64,000 bases of DNA. Origin: Linanthus parryae (Eukaryota > Streptophyta > Magnoliopsida > Ericales > Polemoniaceae). The DNA is taken from NCBI GenBank assembly GCA_023055425.1, contig JALGPY010000007.1, positions 22,020,001 to 22,084,000 on the forward strand, in the 5' to 3' direction. Position numbers and translations under genes: made by a program. Shown in pieces: positions 12,721-22,782 of this stretch. Within the stretch, counting starts at the first letter, position 1, and every line of letters begins with the position of its first letter. Below the pieces are notes generated by a model, which did not search any database, had not been told where the DNA came from, and saw only the letters and a list, made by a program, of their open reading frames with translations.

Positions 12721-12928
12721 CCACTCAGTCCCAGCTCTTGCCCACCATCCTGAATGATGCGATTTTTCGATATTTTTTTCACCATGTTATAGAGCAACTT
12801 ATACTCTACAACACCATGAAAAAATTATCAAAAAATTACATTATTTTGCTATCCAAATCACCGAGTCAAAGTGACCCAGTGAATAATGATAAAATTCAAA
12901 TTAATGGGGAAGAGTTGGGACTGAGTGG
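12721..12928. mobile_element. Stowaway-like MITE 2
   Basis: 208 bp with near-perfect terminal inverted repeats, CCACTCAGTCCCAGCTCTT on the left and AAGAGTTGGGACTGAGTGG on the right (one mismatch), and TA at 12719-12720 and 12929-12930. The central part (TGCTATCCAAATCACC, AAAGTGACCCAGTGAATAAT) is shared with MITE 1. This is the best-preserved member here. Confidence 0.85.
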
Positions 12929-12930
12929 TA

Positions 12931-13588
12931 GTTGTAGTTCAACAAAATTTGAAACGACTATGTACGGACATGCACGTACAGTGCAGAAATTTACATTCCA
13001 GGTCCGTAATGTTGTAATTTGACTTAATAATCACTTGGTCCGTTTGTGTATAATGTGTCATATTTTTTTAACCGAGTACACTAACCACTTTTGAGGATGC
13101 TATTTGTCTAGCCAAAATATGTTACAATTCATTTATTGTTCTGATGATGTAGAGCGAATGTAGCAGTATGACATTACGAAAATATTTACTCATTCTAACA
13201 CCGTTTGACTAATCAATAACATCCCTAAAATATTTCGTAAGCTTGTTAAATAAACCATAATACCTAAAAATAGACAGAGAAAGTAATTAATCAATCACTT
13301 ACACAAGTGTCTCTTTGAAAACGTACAATGGAGATTTGTGGTTCGTTCAATTAAGAAAAAAACTGCATACTTGTACAGTTATTACGTGTGAACTATCACT
13401 TGCGTCATTATTTTGATTACATAATGATTGTGATGCGTACATCTTATGTGGATTGAAAATATGTGCATGGTTTTCACCTCGCCATTTATTTCCTTTCTTT
13501 GTCATGTAACATAATGATTGTGATGCGTACATCTTATGTGAAAGCCAAACATGTATACACTTAGTATCGTGGTTTCACATAAATCATA
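12931..13588. repeat. Diverged spacer repeat with a 32-bp direct duplication
   Basis: Non-coding. It holds a third copy of the spacer motif series. A 32-base stretch beginning ACATAATGATTGTGATGCG at 13419-13450 is repeated exactly at 13509-13540 (90-bp spacing). Confidence 0.5.
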
Positions 13589-14030
13589 TGATTCTTTACT
13601 TTAAATCTAGCTGCATTATTCAACTTATGACACTTAACACATTGCATTACCAACTTATTATAAAAATCACATGCATTATTCAAATTTCTGACACTTAATT
13701 CACTGCACTATCAAATTATCATGAAAATCACATGCATTATTTAAATTTATGAAAAATAACTTATTTCAGTTAGTCTCAGCTGGATGTAACGGGAATTGTG
13801 TAAACGTTACGCAATGAAGCATTTGCGCTTCATTACGTAACGTTTACACGATCCTCGTTACTTTTCTTAACTGATACTAGGTTGTTTGTCACAAATTTGA
13901 ATAATGCACGTAGTTTTCATGATAAATTGATAATGTGATAACGCGAGTGATTTTCATGGTAAATTTATAATACAGTAAGTTGAGTGTTAGAAGTTCAATA
14001 ATGCAAGTAGATTTAGGGTAAAAAATATCC
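13589..14030. mobile_element. Foldback (long inverted repeat) MITE, about 440 bp
   Basis: A large imperfect palindrome centred near 13817. The core arms (GTGTAAACGTTACG..AATGAAGC and GCTTCATT..CGTAACGTTTACAC) are about 36 bases with a 6-base loop. The inverted match continues outward through GCATTATTCAAATTT, ATCATGAAAA and GCATTATTCAACTT to about 13597 and 14021. TAAATCATA occurs just outside both ends (13580-13588 and 14031-14039), a candidate 9-bp target duplication that would fit a Mutator-type MITE. No coding capacity. Confidence 0.65.
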
Positions 14031-14039
14031 TAAATCATA

Positions 14040-14794
14040 ATACTGTAAGAGCATTAACTTATAACTCCTAAGTTTTGTACATGTAATTCAAACTAACAAC
14101 TAATTAACAAGCACATAATTAAACAAGTGTATAACGGAGAAAGCTCAGTGAATAGTTGTAGTTCGACAAAATGTGAAGTAACTTTTTTTTAGAATATTAT
14201 TTTTTTAACACGAAAATGTGAAATAACTATATATTTGTCTATATGGACATGTTCGTATTTTTGGTCCTTATAGAAGCGTAGAGACTTGATATTTTTGTGT
14301 TCTTATTTGAAAAGCGACTTAAAATTAACCCTCAAGATTAGTGTAATTTGAAGCAATCTCACCTTCGAATTCAATTACTTCTATTGACCTGCCACTTAGA
14401 AAAAAAGTTGGAACAAAAAATTGTGAACGAGCAATCTCATAATTTAGGTAACAGGAAGGCTCGTGTGATCATTTTATGTGATGATGAACATCAAACAATT
14501 GTGGGTTCACATCATCTGAAAATGCCGTGTAGATCATTAACCGTTAAGATCATTAACTAATCTGCATTTCATTTTTTTCTTGCGATCCGAGTTTGACAAT
14601 TCTGCAGTTTTGTTACTAAGAGGTACACTTAGCCTTATCATTTTCGCTATTGAAGTACTTTTATTGTTCTTATGCAATTAAGAGAAAAAATTATTCCAAT
14701 TAACATGTATTATAGAGCACATATTATTACACAACTATGTGTAATATCACAGCTCTTATTATGATCTAATGAACCGTATGACGATGTAACATTT
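14040..14794. other. AT-rich spacer, no gene seen
   Basis: Non-coding. The left part continues the spacer repeats. From about 14650 on it begins to match the block at 39650 upstream of the intact EXO70 gene. The left SINE target duplication is at 14780-14794. Confidence 0.45.
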
Positions 14795-14907
14795 TTTATT
14801 TTTGAGAAATTGTATTCGTAGTCAACCAGGTTTGAACCCGGAACCTCCGCATCCGCATGGACTTTCAAGTTCTAACGCTCTACCACTTGAACTACCACCC
14901 TAGTTGC
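14795..14907 (-). mobile_element. tRNA-derived SINE, minus strand
   Basis: On the minus strand it reads CTAGGGTGGTAGTTCAAGTG (A-box region), then GGTAGAGCG, and GGGTTCAAACCTGG (B box). It is flanked by a 15-bp duplication GACGATGTAACATTT at 14780-14794 and, with one change, at 14908-14922. The paralogous sequence near 39745 (AAGAACATAACATTT) has no SINE, so this copy inserted after the segmental duplication. Confidence 0.85.
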
Positions 14908-14922
14908 GACGATATAACATTT

Positions 14923-16513
14923 AATACTATATCATATCATCCATGAATCATTTCACACCTCATGTTTCTTTTTTTTATTTTTTGAGCAAACACCTCATGT
15001 TTCAATATGCCATATCATGTCATTCCTTATCCCCTTTTAAACAGGGATTATAAGAACATATCTCTCATTTCGGCTTTGTTATAAAAACTACAAGAATAAA
15101 AGGCTACCGACTTTTTTCTCAAAACGAATAAAAAGACTACCAAGTTTGAACAAGAAAAAGTTGTTGTTGTACTGAACTCCAAAAATGATTGAGATACAAT
15201 AAAATATGCTAAACTAAGAAAAAAGGAATTCAAATAGATGGATAACAAATGACAAAGACATTGGTAGACTAATGAAATAAAAAAGAAAAACAAGTGGAGA
15301 AATAAAATATTATAATTTTGTGACTTCTGTTTATGTTTTAAATTCATGTGTGATCGTCATGTTGTAGATAATTTGAATTCTCCTATGTATATATGAACCA
15401 TCTTATGGCATATTTTAGATCAAAAAAATTGCAAAAGTATGTCATGATCATAGATATCGAAAAAGATATGTGGTTCTGTACGTGAGCCATAAGAAAGCTC
15501 CGAAGTATTTTATAGATCAAGTTAAGATTAATCATGTAATTTTCCATGAAATTATTCTATCATTACAGGTCAAAATCATACTTGCCAATCGGCAAACGTG
15601 ACATCTTCTTATGCTCGCTTATCATTCTTTTCATCGTAGTTAATTTTTTCTAAGAGTGAAAACATGTGTTTTAGATTAAAATAAGGTATTTAAAAGTCTT
15701 TCGCAAGTACGTAGACTATCATATAAGAACCTATGGGGGAGGAGAGAAACCTGGGGGAGAGGGGAGGTGAACTCAAGATCTTTCACTGAACAATAAAGAA
15801 CATGGATATGAATACGTCACAAAGCCATTGGTAAAATATGGTTTATTTCAGAACCTATGTCAATTATATATATTTGACTAGACACTTATAATATGATTAC
15901 GCTCGCTTATATCATCATGTATTATCTATATTTACATGTAATTCGGTAGAAGACGTCATAGTATGATAAAACCGATGAGATGGGCTCAAATTGTAGATTT
16001 CAAACTTAAGAAAAGACTGCAAGAGAAACAACACGTCATGAGTTCCGAGAGCCACGAAATGAACAAAAATGAAGAAAGTACGATGAAACGTGCAAGAGAT
16101 CTTTATCTGGTGTTGTAATGGGGTTGAGATGTTTTCCAAAACAAAGCAAACATTAGAGGATAAGAACTTTTCTAATGTATGAAAACGTCATGGTCAATAA
16201 GAAAGATTGAAAATATCACTTTCCTAATCAAACGATGGATGAATAACGGAATCAATCAAAACAAATATATGAAAATCAAACACCTCAACACGTAAAGCAA
16301 CAAAAACAGAGTTGTTTTTCTTTTATCAAGGATAGAAAATGTCAATCCTCAAGATATTTAACTCTTCTTCAACCTCAAGATACACATATTAGCATCCATT
16401 CTCAGCCTCTGCCTATATATACCCCTCTCCACTTACCAACTTAACAATCAGTACATAAATCCACACCTACAACTGCACCTTCATATTTCATTTTCTAGCT
16501 TTCTTTCTTTGTC
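14923..16513 (+). promoter_or_regulatory. Upstream region of EXO70 copy B, duplicated block
   Basis: A non-coding stretch homologous, in the same order, to three blocks upstream of the intact EXO70 gene: about 39650-40229, 48103-48400 and 61990-62725. It contains the last 600 bases of promoter shared with the intact copy. No gene of its own. Confidence 0.65.
16414..16421 (+). promoter_or_regulatory. TATA box of EXO70 copy B
   Basis: TATATATA within GCCTATATATACCCC, about 100 bases before the ATG at 16514. It aligns with the TATA box of the intact copy (CCTATAAATACCCC at 62561). Confidence 0.65.
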
Positions 16514-16884
16514 ATGAGGCAGTATTCTTCAGTCGACAGCATTTTCTTCTACGATCCTGAAACGCAAACCATGGCGATCAAGATCAAGAATTTATGCTTC
16601 AACTCGAAGAAATCCTCCTCTTTGTCCTCGGTCTCTCGATTCCCTTCCTCACCACTACACACTTCTGGTTCGTCAACACCTGGTTGGCAGACGCCTGTAA
16701 CCGACGCAGGCGTGGACAAAAGCCTAGAAAACGCCGAATCCATCATAATGAAATGGAGTCCCGACTCTTCAGATTTCGCCAAGGTCACTTCCCTCTTTTA
16801 CGAGAACCGAAGAGAAGCACGCGAGTTCATCAAATGCGTCAACCAGGTGCAGAGAACCATGCATTCTTTGGTCATCCAGCAGGA
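16514..16884 (+). pseudogene. EXO70 pseudogene copy B, 5' part (interrupted by CACTA)
   Basis: The first codons of an EXO70H-like gene. An upstream in-frame ATG at 16514 adds 19 residues before the MAIKIKNLCF start (16571) that aligns with the intact copy. The rest includes SLENAESIIMKWSPDSSDF and EAREFIKCVNQVQRTMHSL. Coding identity stops inside the codon after VIQQ (16882-16884 GGA), where the CACTA element begins. The gene resumes at 35282. Removing the element and one GGA restores the sequence found in the intact copy at this point. The reading frame across the transposon adds unrelated residues and stops at 17068. Confidence 0.93.
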
Positions 16885-17010
16885 CACTACAACAAATATG
16901 ACATTTGTTGACAGTTTTTTTGTCGACACACAGTTTTATGTCGATGGTTACGCGATTAATCGACAATATCAGAATTTGTCGATGCACATGATATTTTTTG
17001 TCGACCTTTT

Positions 17011-17694
17011 AGTTATTATTTTATTCTTCCCAATAATGTGGTCAATATATTTGGGAGTATTTATTTGATTTTGACATCTACTTACATAGAGACATATCTT
17101 TTTGTCAACTCCTGCTTTAAAAAATTGGAGGGTAAATTAAAACAGTTTCCCACACTCCCAAATTGTAAGGAGGGAATTAAAAATTTATCACATTTTCAAA
17201 GAGACATTTTGGTGAGACATTTTAATCACATTTGAACATTACCCCCACCAACCCATTTTTTTCTCTAAAAAAAAAACCTTACCCCTCTTCTCTTCTCCCC
17301 AGTACCGCACATTTCAGAGAGTAGCGAGACAGAAAAGAGGCAGACGGTAGCAAGAGAGAGAAATAGAGAGAAGAAGGAGCTAGGGAGTGGGTATGCAGAT
17401 CCATCGATGGTGGTGGGCGGCGATGGCCATGGCGATGGGCGCCGATTAGACAAACCCGACTCCGATTTGGCGAGGGCTTCGACCAGGGTTTCTTGGCGAC
17501 GACGAGAATGGCGGACGAGGTTTCCTAGCCGACGACGGAGGCAGCGGACGAGTGTTTCCGACGGGCGATGAGGGCGGCGGAGGTCCGGTAGTCTCCATCT
17601 TCTCCGTCGATTAAGGCGGTAGCTGGTCTTCCCCGTCGATGGATCTTGCACAGAGGTTGGACTCTATCCTCCCCCCTCTCTCTCTCTGGAAACA
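17011..17694. other. CACTA left arm, gene-like GC-rich segment
   Basis: Between the subterminal repeats and the nested LTR element. From about 17300 it is GC-rich with CT/GA-rich stretches like a plant 5' UTR, and has several short overlapping frames but no recognisable domain. It continues after the LTR array at 31653. It may be a captured host fragment. Confidence 0.4.
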
Positions 17695-17699
17695 TCTTC

Positions 17700-20600
17700 T
17701 GTAACACCCCTAATTTCAAAGCCGACTCTAAGTGCAATATCAAGACTTTGGGGGCGAATTTGTAAATAGTTTGTCTCGGATTTAAAGTTTGAATTTTGGA
17801 GTGTTAGCAATATTTGGACGTTGTTAGAGTGATTTTGAAGCATTAGATATGTACGGGGTGGTTGTGCGATTCTTAGAAATTAAATAGAAGCTCTAATTCT
17901 AGTTATACACTAAAGTTTGAAAAAATACACTTTCACCCCCTTAGCATGTAGGACACTTGTCAAACACAACTTAACACATACTAGATGAGAGTCAACACCC
18001 TCTTCACCACAATCTGAAAAAAAAATCTCTCTCTCTCTCTCTCCTGCTCTCATCTTCCTCATCTTCCTCACTACTCTTCCAAAACCACCTCTCCACCACC
18101 TCTACCACCACTTAGACACCACCAATACACCACCATCCCAGGACCTGCTGTGCTGGGAGATTCTCCATGACCAGGGGAGTAAAAGCCCCCAATCAATTCG
18201 TCGAATGATCAACAAATGAGGTTGGAAACCCGCTTTGAAGACGAGGAACCCTAGCCCGTTATTGGCAAAATTCTCACCAATCACTACAAGTTGGGAGCCC
18301 TAACCAGTCCCAGTGGATTCGTAATGAAGAGGCGAATCCATTGGTACCTGTTTCACGCTCTAAGTCGACGGATTTCTCCCTCGCCGGAGTCCGGGGTGAA
18401 GAACGCGACGGGAAACCGCCGACGGGCTGCGAGCTTCAGCAACCTCTCTGTTCTTGGCCAGTTCTTCGCTCCCAACGGTTTCTCCAAGGTCTCTGAGCGT
18501 CTTGGACAACTCAGGCGAACCCAGAAGCTCCTGGGTATGCGCCGAATCGCCGGAATTTGAGCGGCGGGTCGCCGGAAGCTGCCATAGCCGCCGAACTCGC
18601 CGGAAACTGGGTATCTCCCTCATTTCTCACTCTTTTTCGATGCTTTTCACATACCCATGATCCTTGTTACATGTAGAATGCATAATGATCATTTAAACCT
18701 GCCCAGATTCATGTTATGTCAAGATTTGATCGGCTTTTGATTCGGTTTTATGTGTTTTTCCGATGACTTTTCTGCCCTGTTCTTGGGCATATATCTCACT
18801 CGTCTCTTACCCAAATCATGCACCGTTTCTTCCTGTATACTCCTGGGTATGTTGGCTACAAGTTTTGTTTTAATTTCTTGGTTCAATTCGATCTCTAAAC
18901 TCCCTGAAATTGGGCTTGAACATGGCTAGTTAGCAAAGTAGTTGATGTGTTCTTGGCGTTCATGTGTTTTTGGTACAAAAACTACACCTGTTCAAACTCT
19001 TGTATCTCCCTCGTTTTTGATCCGTTTTGAATGATCTTTAGCTTTCTGGAATCCTTGGAGAATAGGCTACAACTTTCGTTTTGATTTCTTGGTCCAATTT
19101 GATCTCTAAACCCTCTGATTTTGGCTCCAAAGTTGCTGCGATGCTAATGTCCTTCGCTTCAAAAATTTTCTAAGTATAGGATGCTATGGTGAAACACCCA
19201 TTTTCTAACCATTGTATCTTCTTCAAAACTTAATGAAATTTAGATTTGTTTTCTCCTGTGTAAAGCTGATACATAATACTTCATTTCACCGTCTCTGGGT
19301 CATCTTCAAATTTATAACGGATTTCTCACAAAACGAGCCTAAAGTTGCTAGTTTGAGCTCGCGAAGCACTATCGAATTTGTCTAAGTATTGAATCGTGAT
19401 TTTCATCCAACTTTGACTAGCGATATCTCCTTGAATACTTAGAGTTTCTAGGAGTTCAAATATGTTCTGGAATCCTTGAACTATCATCTTCAAAACCCTA
19501 TTCTCAGATTTTCAAGTATCCCCCTCAATTGATTACAAATCAGCTCTAAAGTTGACTAGTTGAGTCGATTTTCTTCTATATTTGACTTTTGAATTCGACA
19601 CTCTAAATGACATTTCTAGCCTTAGTGTTCTTCACGAAACTTGCTCGTATTCATATTCTGAGTCTATATATCACGTTTGACCAAGTTTGACTTTTCAAAA
19701 ACCCTAGTTTGACTGAACAGTATAGGAGGGGCAAAATAGTAATTTCACTTAGAATTGAATTGGGTCTCGTTTAGTAACTTGGAGTTTGTCAGCATGTCTT
19801 GTATGCGTATTTGGAGTACTCGTATATAATTCTGGGCTAGTGGTGACCAAGTCAAATGTTGGGGTCTTTTTGCAATTTTACCAAACTTTAGGGGTCTAAG
19901 TGCAAATTATTGAAAGTTGTAGATTTCGATGCTAAGTACATATGGGAGAGTTTAGAGTCATTATTACATGTTTTTGGGCCAATATGATTATAAATTTGGT
20001 GTCCGGGCACTAGACAGTTTTGGAGTATCAGGGACGTTTTGGACAGTTAGCTTGCATAACCTACATTTCATCGCATTATTGCATACAACCTCATATAGAG
20101 GGTAAATGCTAATAGACTGTATACTTGACTTGTTTATAACCAGCCGGTGTTGAGGACTGTTCCACGATAGACGTATGTGCTCGTACTGCCGCTTTGACCA
20201 TACGTCCCGAATTTATATGAGATGAGCGTTATAGCCGGAGTGCTAGCTTTGATTTTCTCCGTTCTTGGCTCAGAGGTAAGTACATATGTACGGCCTTTTT
20301 ATATCAAAATGTGCGTTTGGGTTTGATGTTTCAAATGAATGTTTGTTATATGAGATAGTATGAGAATGCATGTTTTCCACTCGAATGTTGTTAAACTATT
20401 TTTATTCATCTCCTTTGAGAACTCTCGGAAATTACCTGTCAAATGTTGATATTCTAATTCTGGTTATGTGAAAGAGAAGGAATAAAATACCTCTAATAGA
20501 CTTAGGACGATGTACAGAGTATTGTTATTAATGGGAGGCGGCAAGCGATCCTCCATTTTCTTATGGCTAAGACCATTGAAGCTATGCTTCTTATTATTGG

Positions 20601-21523
20601 ATAGAACGTCAATGTTCAAAAATCCGCCCCCGATGAGCCAAAATGTATCAAGATATTGAGGCCAAGGGGTTTATAGAGCTATAGAGTGCTACTTATACTT
20701 GTAAGGGTCACTACGGTATAGGGGTGTCGACACTTAAGGCCTTTTAGCTAATGTTGTGAGCGGGGTTGACGAATGGGCTCCCTTAACGCTCGGGTGAAAT
20801 AGGGTTTGATAGACCCTAGAAGGAACCCTTAGTGATTATTTCGTGATCCCTCTGTCTACATCGATCCTGCTGGTGGCTCTTGACACGCCTCAGCTAAATT
20901 AAATTGTTGATTGAAGTCGAATTTTAAAAATTGACTACTTTATTGATGTTGTTTGTGGCTCTTGATTGCCTAATCTAATGAAATGAATTGAAAAGCATAT
21001 GCTACTCGTGAATTAATATCGTTATCAGTTCAAATGAACTCGTTTACTCTGGATATTTTACCAACTACTCGTGGTTTCTCAATGTTAATAAATTGAGAGG
21101 TTTTTGTTACTCGGTTACTTCAAGTTGATCCAAATTCTCCATTATGATAGTTTTACTGTTTAAATCTTCTGATTTGTTTCAACTCCTGCTTCTGTGCCAC
21201 TCGTTTCTTTACATGTCGTAGTATGTATTTACTCAGTTTTTACTGATTATTTCTTCAAAACTGCGTCGGCATTTGCCATTTTAAAACCGCAGGTCGTCAA
21301 TCAAAGAGGGGGATGGGAACGCGGAACGAGACAAAGACGTTTAGATTAAGTTAGAATAGATCACTTAGTAGATCACATAGATTATTTCGAACACATTATA
21401 TTTGTAATCTTATCTTCTCAAGATTATTGTATTCATTAAGCGAAATGTAATCTTAATAGTACATTTCTACTTTTGGTTGTCGAGTGTCTCTTTAACCCTG
21501 AACCGAGATCCCGGGCTATTTCA
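17700..21523 (+). repeat. LTR1 (3824 bp)
   Basis: Begins TGTAACACCCC and ends GGGCTATTTCA. It contains a CT microsatellite near 18027-18042 and a GC-rich block near 18360-18610. Compared with LTR2 and LTR3 it has 16 extra bases (CACCCCTAATTTCAAA) after TGTAA. Confidence 0.93.
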
Positions 21524-22782
21524 GATGGTATCAGAGCATCGGTTCTCCGGTTAAAGTGACTTTTCGATTTCCATTAGTAGAGAATAAGAAAGATAAAACG
21601 TTTTTCGAAATTTAAAAATTAACTAGGATAACTCAATTTGAAAAATAAATGAAGTAAACAAGCCGTCGGGGAGTTTGGGTACTTACGTATTATGAAACTC
21701 GACTTGTACCGTATATGTTGATTAAGTATTAATGACTATTTGAGATGTTCATGCAAAGTTTACTTGCCTATTTACAGGCGCAGTATTTATATGACATGCC
21801 TATTTATATCGAATTGTTTTTCGTAGTTGCGTGATGCGTATCTTTGACTCTTTATTTTTGTAAGTAATTTCTCGACGAGAGAGTAACGACGTTGTGACTT
21901 AGAAGACCCCGAGACCATTCTTTCGCACCTACGAGTGACAAACCTATAAACATTAGTTTAACTTCTGTTTATTTTGAGTTAATTTGAGATGGTTCTTTCC
22001 CAAATTAGAAAGTTTTGAAAATAAAGTATTTATTACAAAATAAATGGTTTCTGAAAATTATTGACGTTTCGAGCTACCAAATGCCAAGTGATATGGACCA
22101 CTTTGTTTATCAGTCCGCTGGCGCGACTCTTAGTACGACGGTACTATAAGTTGTACCCGCTGTGTAGACTAAGTTGGAACATTTGAAGCACACGCGAGTT
22201 GTGTTAGAAAGGCACGTTGTGTGACGACACATAGTGTTTTTTTTTCTCCCTCGTATGCGTGGAACACTTTAGGTGATTGGTTTATCTAACCCTATAGAGG
22301 TAAGACAACATTTTTGACGCGTATGATTCAAGCAAAATGACATATTAGTCTTGATAAAAGTATTTGTCTAAAAGTTTCGAGATTTGTATAAATTCTAGAA
22401 AATTTTTGAGTAGTTTCTAAAATTGAGAACTTGTATGTTGTTATCGAACTTTCAAAATCTTGTTTCAAACTTTTACTTGTACTAACCATATACGAAACCC
22501 TATTGTGATGCGAGTCTAGGCTGGATAGTAATATAGACTTATAATAGATCCCATCCCGCGGAGGGTGATAATGAGAAATTTCTTCCAGTTAAGGTGTTTC
22601 TAGCTGACCATCTAAGGAAGCCATCTTTTGGGAACAGAACATTCGACCAGAGCGGTTTAGGTACTTGTCTGGCTAAGTCAAATAGACTGAGTCACTGTGC
22701 TACATTTCATGTGCATTTCATGTATGAGGGTAAGTATAGTATGAGATCTTCGGGGACGAAGATTCTTTTAAGGTGGGTAGAC
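21524..22782 (+). repeat. Internal segment 1 (1259 bp), non-coding
   Basis: Carries the primer-binding site at its start and a purine-rich tract before LTR2. No retroviral domain can be read in any frame. By eye it is essentially identical to internal segment 2. Confidence 0.88.
21526..21537 (+). promoter_or_regulatory. Primer-binding site of internal segment 1
   Basis: TGGTATCAGAGC, complementary to the 3' end of plant initiator methionine tRNA, two bases after the end of LTR1. Confidence 0.9.

Noticed and set aside
16885..17068. Extension of the EXO70 frame into a longer protein
   Set aside because: These residues are translated CACTA terminal repeats; homology stops exactly at the transposon end.
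17038..17660. Transposase fragment in the CACTA left arm
   Set aside because: No frame here or in 31653-35281 shows recognisable TNP2-type motifs, so I call the element non-autonomous.
18291..18660. Overlapping open frames on both strands, repeated at 23365 and 28438, that could look like a duplicated gene
   Set aside because: They lie inside the LTRs of the three-LTR array, recur only because the LTR is repeated, differ in length through small indels, overlap on both strands, and match no family.
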